A stretch of DNA of 64,000 nucleotides from an uncultured Oscillospiraceae bacterium (lineage in GTDB: Bacteria > Bacillota > Clostridia > Oscillospirales > Oscillospiraceae). The DNA lies in contig CAKTJC010000012.1 in assembly GCA_934567355.1 (NCBI GenBank), forward strand, positions 8,820 to 72,819, given 5' to 3'. This document shows, piece after piece, positions 52,453-60,241 of the stretch (its first letter is position 1; each line of letters begins with the position of its first letter). The notes below the pieces were generated by a model. That model saw only the letters and a program-made list of their open reading frames with translations. It was not told where the DNA came from and ran no database searches. The position numbers and the translations under genes are program-made.

Positions 52453-53307
52453 TTAGTCTGCCGGTATAAACTGACCCAGATGGGACTCCTGCTCCGCAAG
52501 GGTCATGGTAAAGAACCGCTGTCCTTTGTCCAGCTTGCGGATGGCATTCATTTCATCATCGGTCAGGGTAAAATCGAAAATATTAAAATTATCCATCATG
52601 TGCTGCGGGTTGGTCGTTTTCGGGAAGATGATGTTGCCCTCCTGAATATGCCAGCGCAGAATGATCTGAACATTGCTCTTGCCGTATTTCTCGCCGAGCC
52701 GGGCAAACAGCGGCTCATTCAGCAGTCCCGCGTCGGCATGGCCCAGGGGATACCAGCACTCGATTTTGGTGCCGTAAGGCGCAATGCGTTCTTTGAGTGC
52801 AGCCTGCTGATAATACGGATGGCACTCCACCTGCAAAACGGCGGGCTTGATGTGGGCGGCGGTCAGCACTTCTTCCAGACGCTCCGATTCAAAGTTGGAA
52901 AGACCGATGGAGCGCACCTTGCCCTGGGCCACAGCTTTTTCCATATCGCGCCATGCGCCAAGATAATCCCCGAACTGCTGATGCAGCAGCAGAAGATCGA
53001 TATAGTCCGTACCAAGGCGGCTCAGCATCTTATCAATGCCTTCCATGGTCTTGCCCTCGCCGTACTCACTGGGCCACAGCTTGCTGGTGATCCAGATTTC
53101 CTCCCGGGGAATGCCGCTTTCCCGAACAGCCGCACCTACGCCGCGTTCATTCTGATAGGCATGAGCAGTATCAATATGGCGATACCCCATCTGCAAAGCC
53201 GCAAGGCAGGCTTCACGGGTCGGTTCGTCACCTCTGACCATGTAAACACCAAGGCCAAACTGCGGGATTTTGTTTCCATCATTCAAGGTTACATAGGCCT
53301 GATTCAT
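52453..53307 (-). CDS. Aldo/keto reductase
   Basis: A 284-residue cytosolic AKR. Tetrad: Asp and Tyr in HIDTAHAYQNE, Lys in WITSKLWP, His in LLLLHQQ. NADPH-binding PKTTNPQHMMDNF near the C-terminus. It is the third aldo/keto reductase of the operon and is most like the lipid-anchored copy that follows. Confidence 0.93.
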   Translation of the reverse strand: MNQAYVTLNDGNKIPQFGLGVYMVRGDEPTREACLAALQMGYRHIDTAHAYQNERGVGAAVRESGIPREEIWITSKLWPSEYGEGKTMEGIDKMLSRLGTDYIDLLLLHQQFGDYLGAWRDMEKAVAQGKVRSIGLSNFESERLEEVLTAAHIKPAVLQVECHPYYQQAALKERIAPYGTKIECWYPLGHADAGLLNEPLFARLGEKYGKSNVQIILRWHIQEGNIIFPKTTNPQHMMDNFNIFDFTLTDDEMNAIRKLDKGQRFFTMTLAEQESHLGQFIPAD

Positions 53308-53375
53308 GAGTTTACCTCCAAATTTGTATTGTTTTTATAAAAAATCTGCTTTTCAGCGGACTTTTCATTTTCTCA

Positions 53376-54473
53376 TCAGAAATGGGTAATGGTGTTTTCC
53401 GCTTCCTCCAGCATACCGATCACATCCTGCCCTGCGGACACGCTCATACACTTCCCGCATCGGTTACAATCCGCAGCCTTGCCCAGATTTCCAAGGTATG
53501 GGCCATAATAAATACAGGTATTGGTGTAATTGTTCATTTTCTTGTGGTCATTGAGCATTTCCGCAATTTTGACAATTCCAATATGTTTCGGACATACCTT
53601 TTCTGCCTCCGCAAAGGACTGAGGATCATAAGCCATATCCTTCCGCAAAGCATGTGCTACATCTTTTATGGCAGCTTCTTCCTGCTCGCTGAGCGGCTGA
53701 AACTCCTGCATATAGGAAAGATTATCCAGCATCTGTGCCATATCGGACATACCGGACAAAACCATAAAAACATGATCCAAACCGGCGCAGAACCGAATCG
53801 CCCAGGATGCCATAGATGCCTCCGGATCACAGCTGCGCAGCTGCCGCTCCAAATCCTGGGGCAGATCAACAAGGGCGCCGCCTTTTACCGGCTCCATGAC
53901 CACAACCAGTTTTCCGTGCTTTTTGCACACCTCGTAGCATCTTCTTGCCGCTACATAGGGCGAATCCCAATCAAAATAGTTTAATTGAAGCTGCACATAT
54001 TCCAATTCGGGATGCTCTGTGAGAATCCGGTCTAACAGCTCCGGAGAATCATGATAGGAAAGTCCGATGTGTCTGGTTTTTCCGTCCTGCTTCAGCTGCA
54101 CCAGCGCATCCACCAGATTTAAGGATTGAATCTTCTGATATAGTTCACCGTTGACGGCGTGCAGCCAATAATAATCCACATAATCCGTTCCCAGGCGTTC
54201 AAGCTGCTGCTGAAAAACAGAAAAGAACTGTTTCTGACTTCCTACAAGAAATACCGGCGATTTGGTAGTGATCGTAAAGGACGGCCGGGGATACCGCTCC
54301 ACCAGAACTTTTTTCAGAATGCTTTCGCTCTCGCCGTTATGGTATACGTAGGAAGTGTCAAAATAGGTAAAACCTCTTTCCATAAAGGTATCCACCATTC
54401 TTTTCACTTCTTCCACATCCACCGCTGCCCCCTGCATCGGGAACCGCATACATCCAAATCCTAATTTCTTCAT
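53376..54473 (-). CDS. Aldo/keto reductase with degenerate C-terminal Fe-S region
   Basis: A 365-residue protein. The AKR barrel starts MKKLGFGCMRFPMQG with tetrad residues in YFDTSYVYHNGES, TITTKSPV and YYWLHAV. The C-terminal ~90 residues correspond to the ferredoxin-like tail of this subfamily, but the usual two CxxCxxCxxxCP groups are reduced to VCPKH and CNRCGKC, leaving about four or five cysteines, enough for at most one cluster. The ATG 54473 follows GGAGG; an open frame upstream lies in the MATE gene. Confidence 0.88.
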   Translation of the reverse strand: MKKLGFGCMRFPMQGAAVDVEEVKRMVDTFMERGFTYFDTSYVYHNGESESILKKVLVERYPRPSFTITTKSPVFLVGSQKQFFSVFQQQLERLGTDYVDYYWLHAVNGELYQKIQSLNLVDALVQLKQDGKTRHIGLSYHDSPELLDRILTEHPELEYVQLQLNYFDWDSPYVAARRCYEVCKKHGKLVVVMEPVKGGALVDLPQDLERQLRSCDPEASMASWAIRFCAGLDHVFMVLSGMSDMAQMLDNLSYMQEFQPLSEQEEAAIKDVAHALRKDMAYDPQSFAEAEKVCPKHIGIVKIAEMLNDHKKMNNYTNTCIYYGPYLGNLGKAADCNRCGKCMSVSAGQDVIGMLEEAENTITHF

Positions 54474-54505
54474 GTGCTTACCTCCGTTCATAATCATACG
54501 TTCTC

Positions 54506-55879
54506 TTATTTGTTCCTGGGAAGGATCATCTGTTTTGATAGTCTTCTGTATAACAGGGCTGCAATGATCGCACCGCAGCATTCCATAAACGGCTGTACCA
54601 GCATCAGTCCATACATGGGAAGAAGAACATTCGCCAGAACCATCAGCGGCAGATCCAAAATGCCCTTTCGGAACAAAGAAAGGAAAAACGCCTGCTTGGC
54701 GCCGCCAATGCCCTGAAACACTGCAATCAGCATGAATTCTGTTGTGATAAACGGCAGGGCCAGAATCCGCAAACGGACAAAGGCCGCACCATAGGTGACA
54801 GATGCTCCGTCGTTGATAAAAAACCGGACGATGGCAGACGCAAAAACCTCGCATAGCACAAAGAAAACACAGGCACAGACAAGCCCACGGCTGATTGCAA
54901 AGCGCACGGCCTGCCGCATCCGGTCCCGGTTGCCGGAAGCGTAGTTGTAGGCAACCAGCGGCAAAATGCCATTGGAGATACCCATGATCGCCTGAAAGGG
55001 AATACTCTCCACCTTCTGCATGACCCCCATGCCCGAAATTGCCGCCACCGCATAGCCGGACATCAGCCGCAGCAGGACGGCATTGGAAACCGCAGCCAAA
55101 ATGATCTGCAACGCTGCCGGTGTTCCGATGGAGTAAATGTCCCGATGGGTGGCAGGTTCAATCTGTTTCGGCACAAGTGGGATTTTCACAAGGCTGTCTT
55201 TTCGGTGGCGGATCGTAAACTGAAGCAGGAATAGCAGCGAGGCTGTGTTGGATAGACAGGTTGCCAGGGCTGCGCCGGCCACGCCCATGCCGAGCAGGAA
55301 AATGAACACAGGATCAAGGAACACATTCAGAATGCCGCCGAGGGACATTCCGATGCTGGCGGTTCTCGCTTCGCCCTGCGCCCGAATCAGATTGGCAAGC
55401 ACAAGGTTCAGTACCGTAGGAAGTCCGCCGACGATCACGGTCCAGAACAGATAATCCTTGGCGTATCCAAAGGTCCCTGCATCGGTTCCCAGTGCGCTCA
55501 GCAGCGCACCGTCAAACAACAGGCACACCAGGGAATAGCCCAGCGTGACACCGCCCGCGGCCCACAGGGAAAATGCCGCAACCGCACCGGTCTTTTTCTG
55601 CTCGCCGCTGCCGAGCATACGGGAAATGAGACTGCTGCCGCCGATGCCAAACAGATTGGCAAGGGCATTCATCAGCATAAAAATAGGATAAGTGACAGTG
55701 ACTGCCGCCACCTGATTCGGATCGCCGGTCTGACCGATGAACCAGGTATCCGCCATGTTATAAACCAGCATGACCAGCTGGCTGATAACCGTGGGGACGA
55801 TCAAGGCCAATGCCGCCTGTCGGATCGGTGTCCGTTCAAAAAGCTCTGTTTTTTCTTCGGATGTTCTCTGCACGGTCAC
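54506..55879 (-). CDS. MATE-family efflux transporter
   Basis: A 457-residue, 12-helix MATE protein: FERTPIRQAALALIVPTVIS, MADTWFIGQTGDPNQVAAVT (with the Asp of the cation site), and LPLVAYNYASGNRDRMRQAV in the second half. The GTG start overlaps the preceding AKR stop (GTGA), so translation is coupled to it. Distinct in sequence from the exporter at 45.7 kb. Confidence 0.93.
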   Translation of the reverse strand: MTVQRTSEEKTELFERTPIRQAALALIVPTVISQLVMLVYNMADTWFIGQTGDPNQVAAVTVTYPIFMLMNALANLFGIGGSSLISRMLGSGEQKKTGAVAAFSLWAAGGVTLGYSLVCLLFDGALLSALGTDAGTFGYAKDYLFWTVIVGGLPTVLNLVLANLIRAQGEARTASIGMSLGGILNVFLDPVFIFLLGMGVAGAALATCLSNTASLLFLLQFTIRHRKDSLVKIPLVPKQIEPATHRDIYSIGTPAALQIILAAVSNAVLLRLMSGYAVAAISGMGVMQKVESIPFQAIMGISNGILPLVAYNYASGNRDRMRQAVRFAISRGLVCACVFFVLCEVFASAIVRFFINDGASVTYGAAFVRLRILALPFITTEFMLIAVFQGIGGAKQAFFLSLFRKGILDLPLMVLANVLLPMYGLMLVQPFMECCGAIIAALLYRRLSKQMILPRNK

Positions 55880-56733
55880 TGTTCTCCATGGATTTTAACG
55901 CTGTTGATCATTTTTGCGTAAGCCGGGTCGTCGTTCTGTCCAAAGAGCGTCTGTCCCTCGTCCAACAGTGAAATCGCAAGCATATCATCGGCCGACAGTG
56001 TAAAATCAAAAACAGATAGATTCTGTTCCATACGCACACGGTGAACAGACTTTGCCAGTGGTACGATCCCACGCTGAATATTCCAGCGGAGGATCACCTG
56101 TGCAGGGCTTTTCCCATACTTTGCGCCGATGCTCATCAGCGTTTCATTCTGAAAAATCTGCTTTTTCCCTTCCGCAAAGGGTGCCCACGCCTCCATGACG
56201 ATGCCCTGTTCCTGCAAGAAGCGGCGCGTATTCTCCTGCTGATAGAATGGGTGGCACTCCACCTGATCAATAGCAGGGGTGATGCGGTTGTTCATGGTCA
56301 AATCCACAATTCGTGCCGGGTCGAAGTTGGAAAGACCAATTGCGCGGATTTTTCCTGCATCATAAGCTTCTTCCATTGCCCGCCATGCGCCATAATAGTC
56401 CCCAAAGGGGCGGTGGATCAGATACAGGTCGAGATAATCCGTTTGCAGATTTCGTAAAGAATGGTCGATGGCCTTCTTCGCCGCTTCATACCCGGCATCC
56501 TGCACCCACAGCTTGCTGGTAAGAAACAGCTCCTCCCTTAGAACGCCGCAGCGCTGAACCGCCCGACCGACAGCTTCTTCATTTCCGTAAACCGCAGCAG
56601 TGTCGATCAGCCGATAACCGGCACGAACGGCATCCACCACACACTGCTCGCACTGTACCGAATCCTGAATCTGAAATACGCCGAATCCGGCAAGGGGCAT
56701 TTTTACGCCGTTATTGAGTGTAATGGTATCCAT
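55876..56733 (-). CDS. Aldo/keto reductase (first gene of the redox operon)
   Basis: A 285-residue AKR with tetrad in LIDTAAVYGNEEA (Asp, Tyr), FLTSKLWV (Lys) and LYLIHRPFG (His), and PLAKSVHRVRMEQN for NADPH. The ATG at 56733 lies nine bases after AAAGGAG; the ATG nine bases further upstream would touch the Shine-Dalgarno directly. It is divergent from a LysR gene, with a matching operator between. Confidence 0.94.
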   Translation of the reverse strand: MDTITLNNGVKMPLAGFGVFQIQDSVQCEQCVVDAVRAGYRLIDTAAVYGNEEAVGRAVQRCGVLREELFLTSKLWVQDAGYEAAKKAIDHSLRNLQTDYLDLYLIHRPFGDYYGAWRAMEEAYDAGKIRAIGLSNFDPARIVDLTMNNRITPAIDQVECHPFYQQENTRRFLQEQGIVMEAWAPFAEGKKQIFQNETLMSIGAKYGKSPAQVILRWNIQRGIVPLAKSVHRVRMEQNLSVFDFTLSADDMLAISLLDEGQTLFGQNDDPAYAKMINSVKIHGEQ

Positions 56734-56764
56734 TTGGAACATCTCCTTTGCCTATTGTGCTTTT

Positions 56765-56832
56765 ATTATAGCGTCAGTCATTTTTCTTCGGAAGTTCGGA
56801 TAAGTTATTGCGGTGTAAAGTAATAACTTTAC
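56765..56832 (-). promoter_or_regulatory. LysR-type operator and promoter of the nine-gene redox operon
   Basis: The -10 TATAAT (56770-56765) has no good -35, only TTCCGA at 18 bp. Upstream, 56815-56832 is a perfect palindrome, GTAAAGTAATAACTTTAC (7-4-7), containing the T-N11-A core of LysR sites. Its centre lies about 65 bp before the predicted transcription start, the classic position of a LysR recognition site. Activation by the divergent LysR at 56953 is the likely control. Confidence 0.75.
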
Positions 56833-56952
56833 GCAGGGAGGTTTATTCGGGTTAAGAATACAATAAGGTTGCTTCTGCTGATCTTTTATGGTATCCTGCA
56901 TATGAAACATATTTAGGGTCAAGTGCGGTTCATATGGATACGGGGTGGATGA

Positions 56953-57843
56953 ATGATGCTGAAGCAAATCAAATACTTTCAATCGGTTGTTCGGCTGAAC
57001 AGTTTTTCGGAGGCGGCGGCCGAAAACTACATCTCACAATCTGCCATCTCTCAGCAGGTGCAGGCGTTGGGGCGGGAGTTGGGCTTTTCGCTTCTGGAGC
57101 GAAAAAACCGCACCTTCACCCTGACACCTGCCGGAGCATATTTTTACCAAAAGAGCCTGCTCCTGACGGCGGATTACGAGCAAATGTGCAGCGATGCCGC
57201 TAAAATTGCCAAGGGTGCGCAGGCTACCTTAAAAATCGGCTATTTGCGCTGTTATATCGGTGATGAGTTTCAGAGGGCATTGGAGCAGTTTTCGGAAAAA
57301 CATGCGGATGTGGATGTGTCGGTTTCTTACGGCAATCATGAGGAGCTATATGACTTGATCCGTACAGGGAAAGCGGATATTGTGCTGAATGATCAACGGC
57401 GGGCATTTTCCGAGGAATATGTCAATCTCATTTTGACGACCTGCCGCAGCTATATTGAGGTTTCCTCCCATAGTCCGCTGGCACAGGTGGAGTGCATCAC
57501 GCCGCAGGAGCTGAAAAATACGCCCTGCATTCTGGTTGCATCCGAAGCCCAACAGGAAACGGAATGGGAATACTACCACGATATTGTCGGTCTTCAAGGA
57601 GAGTTTCTGTATGCGGAGAATCTGGAGGAGGCCCGCATGATGGTGATCGGGCGAAAGGGATTTCTCCCGGTGGAAGGGACAGGTCAGGCAGCACCGGCAG
57701 GAACCTCCATTACCCGGGTCTTGCTTGTGCGGGGTAAAGAGCCCATTCTGCGCAACTACTGCGCGTTTTGGAAAAAAGAAAATTCCGGTTATTATGTAGA
57801 GGAATTTGCCGAACTGCTGAAAGCACAATTTGAAGAAGCATGA
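56953..57843 (+). CDS. LysR-family transcriptional regulator
   Basis: A 296-residue regulator of full family length. N-terminal HTH (NSFSEAAAENYISQSAISQQVQ, about 16-37) with GRELGFSLLERKNRTFTLTPAG, then a periplasmic-binding-like effector domain (LKIGYLRCYIGDEF onward). Divergent from the redox operon and followed by its own terminator. Confidence 0.93.
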   Translation: MMLKQIKYFQSVVRLNSFSEAAAENYISQSAISQQVQALGRELGFSLLERKNRTFTLTPAGAYFYQKSLLLTADYEQMCSDAAKIAKGAQATLKIGYLRCYIGDEFQRALEQFSEKHADVDVSVSYGNHEELYDLIRTGKADIVLNDQRRAFSEEYVNLILTTCRSYIEVSSHSPLAQVECITPQELKNTPCILVASEAQQETEWEYYHDIVGLQGEFLYAENLEEARMMVIGRKGFLPVEGTGQAAPAGTSITRVLLVRGKEPILRNYCAFWKKENSGYYVEEFAELLKAQFEEA

Positions 57844-57847
57844 CTGA

Positions 57848-57877
57848 GTGCTGCTCCGAACCGGAGCAGCACTTTTT
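57848..57877 (+). terminator. Terminator after LysR
   Basis: Eleven-base perfect stem (GTGCTGCTCCG / CGGAGCAGCAC), three-base loop, then TTTTT. Confidence 0.9.
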
Positions 57878-57916
57878 CGTATCAGTTTTTCTTATTCAAA
57901 TGCCCCGAAAGCAAAA

Positions 57917-57945
57917 TTGATTGCTTCGTTCTTTGTCTGTACAAT
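57917..57945 (+). promoter_or_regulatory. Promoter of the flavoprotein-acetyltransferase pair
   Basis: TTGATT (57917-57922), 17-bp spacer and TACAAT (57940-57945), 31 bases before the flavoprotein ATG. It follows the LysR terminator directly. Confidence 0.75.
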
Positions 57946-57976
57946 AACAGCATTAAGAATTATGGAGGTAATTTCT

Positions 57977-58507
57977 ATGAAGGTACTTGCCATCAGCTCC
58001 AGCCCGCGTAAGGGTGGAAATTCCGATGTGCTGTGCGATGAATTTTTGAAAGGCGCGGCGGAGAGCGGCCATGAAACACAGAAGATTCGGCTGGCGGAGA
58101 AGAACATTGCTCCCTGCGCAGCTTGCTACGGCTGCGTGGAGCATCATGCCTGTGTCCGTAAGGACGACATGGAGGATGTGCTGGAAGCACTCAAGGCGGC
58201 AGATGTGATCGTCCTTGCTTCTCCCGTGTATTTCTACTCCATCTGTGCGCAGATGAAAACGATGATCGATCGCTGCCTTGCCGGTTATCAGCAGATCCGG
58301 GATAAGACCTTTTATCTGATCGTCACCGCCGCAGACCCCCAGCATGCCGCCGCTGATGAGACACTGGCAGATTTTCGCGGGTATCTGCGCTGTCTGCCGG
58401 GGGCTAAGGAAGCCGGTGTGATTTTCGGCACCGGCACATGGGATAAGGGAGCTGTGTACCGGCACCCGTCGCTGAAACAGGCCTATGAAATGGGTCTGAG
58501 CATCTGA
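57977..58507 (+). CDS. Iron-sulfur flavoprotein (Isf)-type NAD(P)H/FMN oxidoreductase
   Basis: A 176-residue flavodoxin-fold protein. The FMN loop SSSPRKGGNSDVL is at 8-20, and ASPVYFYSICAQMKTMIDR is the second flavin loop. Between them CAACYGCVEHHAC has the compact CX2CX2CX5C spacing that binds a [4Fe-4S] cluster in methanogen and clostridial Isf proteins, so it probably shuttles electrons between ferredoxin and small acceptors. The ATG follows TGGAGG. Paired with the acetyltransferase downstream. Confidence 0.88.
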   Translation: MKVLAISSSPRKGGNSDVLCDEFLKGAAESGHETQKIRLAEKNIAPCAACYGCVEHHACVRKDDMEDVLEALKAADVIVLASPVYFYSICAQMKTMIDRCLAGYQQIRDKTFYLIVTAADPQHAAADETLADFRGYLRCLPGAKEAGVIFGTGTWDKGAVYRHPSLKQAYEMGLSI

Positions 58508-58542
58508 TATGGACAGATGCAAAAGTGAAGGAGGACAATGAA

Positions 58543-59103
58543 ATGGAATGCGAAGAAATCCGGGTCGATATTCGAAAGACCGATCCGCAGGACCGTAAAG
58601 AAGGGCAGCGCTGCGCAAAGCTGTTGTTTCAGCTCAATCACACCATGCCCTTTACAGAGGAGTACAGCGCAATTCTGAAAGAGCTTTTCGGAGAAAATCT
58701 CGGGGAGGGCAGCATCGTTAACCCACCTTTGAGCGGTGCGTGTGTCAGCTCTGTGAAAATAGGCAAGCATGTACTCATCAATTCCAACCTGCTGGCCATG
58801 GCACGCGGCGGGATCACCATAGAGGATCATGTCATGATCGCCGCCAATGTGCAGCTGCTTTCCAATAACCACGATCCCTATGACCTGGCAGTCCTGCCCT
58901 GCAAGCCGGTGTTGATCAAGGAATCGGCATGGATCGGAGCGGGCGCAACCATCCTGCCCGGTGTTTGTATCGGAAAGCATGCGGTGGTCGGTGCCTGCTC
59001 TGTGGTGACAAAGGATGTGCCGGACTACGCTGTGGCAGTCGGCAATCCCGCCAGGGTCATCAAGATGCTGGACAAAGATCAGTTCAAGGAGAACAAGGTA
59101 TAA
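58543..59103 (+). CDS. Hexapeptide-repeat acetyltransferase (maltose/galactoside O-acetyltransferase-like)
   Basis: A 186-residue left-handed beta-helix protein. Start MECEEIRVDIRK, mac-type N-terminal helix region, then hexapeptide turns (GGITIEDHVMIAANVQLLSN, catalytic His in NNHDP, GAGATILPGVCIGKHAVVGA). Transfers acetyl from acetyl-CoA to a sugar or related hydroxyl. The ATG 58543 lies nine bases after AAGGAGG. Confidence 0.92.
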   Translation: MECEEIRVDIRKTDPQDRKEGQRCAKLLFQLNHTMPFTEEYSAILKELFGENLGEGSIVNPPLSGACVSSVKIGKHVLINSNLLAMARGGITIEDHVMIAANVQLLSNNHDPYDLAVLPCKPVLIKESAWIGAGATILPGVCIGKHAVVGACSVVTKDVPDYAVAVGNPARVIKMLDKDQFKENKV

Positions 59104-59106
59104 ACA

Positions 59107-59140
59107 GATTCCCCACGGTCGATTCTGGCCGTGGGGAATC
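59107..59140. terminator. Bidirectional terminator
   Basis: Twelve-base perfect stem (GATTCCCCACGG / CCGTGGGGAATC) with a 10-base loop between the convergent acetyltransferase and cupin genes. Both tails are only moderately T-rich. Confidence 0.75.
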
Positions 59141-59145
59141 ATCCT

Positions 59146-59577
59146 TTACAGCTTTGCGTAATCTTCATCGCTTACCGGTTCCCACCATTCATTTTCGCAA
59201 TTCTCACCGGGAACCTCCACGGCGATGTGGCTGAACCAGCTGTCTTTCTTCGCGCCGTGCCAGTGCTTGACATTGGCCGGGATCATCACAACGCTGCCCT
59301 CGTGCAGACTGACGGCAGCTTTCCCTTCTTCCTGATACCAGCCCTCACCGGCCGTGCAGAGCAGGAGCTGCCCGCCGCCCTCAGTGGCATGATGAATGTG
59401 CCAGTTATTGCGGCACCCCGGGGCAAAGGTGACATTGGCGGCAAACAGGCCGTTTGCCGGATCTGTCAGCGGATTCAGAAAGGAATCACCGATAAAATAC
59501 CGGGCAAAGGCGGTATTTGCCACGCCGGTGCCGAACATATTCACGGCTTCAAACGTCTCTTTGTTTTCGTACTTCAT
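59146..59577 (-). CDS. Small cupin-domain protein
   Basis: A 143-residue single cupin: motif 1 NNWHIHHATEGGGQLLLCTAG (His, His, Gln metal ligands) and motif 2 PANVKHWHGA (His). Similar cupins accompany aldo/keto reductases and carboxymuconolactone-decarboxylase-like genes in gut Firmicutes; the substrate is not known. It is divergent from the MerR regulator gene. Confidence 0.88.
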   Translation of the reverse strand: MKYENKETFEAVNMFGTGVANTAFARYFIGDSFLNPLTDPANGLFAANVTFAPGCRNNWHIHHATEGGGQLLLCTAGEGWYQEEGKAAVSLHEGSVVMIPANVKHWHGAKKDSWFSHIAVEVPGENCENEWWEPVSDEDYAKL

Positions 59578-59647
59578 AAAAACCCTCCAAATTATTGATT
59601 GTTTACCGTATACCGCAGCCCGAACGATACTGATTCTCTCCTTACGA

Positions 59648-59723
59648 TTGACATATTCCTCATCTGAAAGTATACTGTCCTTAAACTTCGTGTATATCCT
59701 ACAACTTAAAGTATACTTTAAGT
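59648..59723 (+). promoter_or_regulatory. merR promoter with MerR-type palindromic operator
   Basis: TTGACA (59648-59653), 17-bp spacer and TATACT (59671-59676), followed by a perfect 20-base palindrome ACTTAAAGTATACTTTAAGT at 59704-59723. The inner CTTAAAG-N4-CTTTAAG form resembles the inverted repeats bound by aldehyde-responsive MerR proteins of the AdhR/NmlR type. A partial copy (GAAAGTATACT) overlaps the -10. Confidence 0.75.
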
Positions 59724-59758
59724 CAAGAGGTTTTCTTAAATTATTGGGAGGATATTTT

Positions 59759-60214
59759 ATGGTTTACACGGTGGGAGAAATGGCAAAGCTGCTGGGGATC
59801 ACGGCATCCACCCTGCGCTATTATGATAAAGAGGGGCTGCTGCCGTTTGTGGAGCGTTCCTCCGGCGGCATCCGGATGTTTCAGGAATCGGATTTTGAGT
59901 GGCTTCAGGTCATCGGCTGCATGAAAAAAGCCGGAATGTCCATCAAAGACATCCGGCAGTATATTGAAATGGCACTGCAAGGTGACGAGACCATCGGCCC
60001 ACGCCTTGCCATGTTCCGTCATCAGCGGGAAGCATTGAAACAGCAGATGGAGGAATTACAGCGCACCATGCAGATGGTGGATTACAAGTGCTGGTACTAT
60101 GAAACGGCACTGGGAGCCGGAACCGTTGACGTTCCCCAAAGCATGGAGCTTTCGCAGGTGCCGGAGGAATTTCGAGAGATTCGCCGGAACTTGAAGAAAG
60201 CTCCGGAAGCGTGA
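59759..60214 (+). CDS. MerR-family transcriptional regulator
   Basis: A 151-residue regulator: MerR HTH at the N-terminus (YTVGEMAKLLGITASTLRYY, about 3-22; wing GLLPFVERSSGGIRMF), a dimerisation coiled coil (MFRHQREALKQQMEELQRTM) and a short C-terminus with one Cys in DYKCWYYETALG. The ATG follows GGGAGG. AdhR/NmlR-like proteins of this shape respond to reactive aldehydes through a cysteine; the operator supports this, as does the aldo/keto reductase neighbourhood. It is followed by the uvrA-like gene after 27 bp. Confidence 0.9.
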   Translation: MVYTVGEMAKLLGITASTLRYYDKEGLLPFVERSSGGIRMFQESDFEWLQVIGCMKKAGMSIKDIRQYIEMALQGDETIGPRLAMFRHQREALKQQMEELQRTMQMVDYKCWYYETALGAGTVDVPQSMELSQVPEEFREIRRNLKKAPEA

Positions 60215-60241
60215 GAAATAACAGGAATGGAGCGAGAGAAA

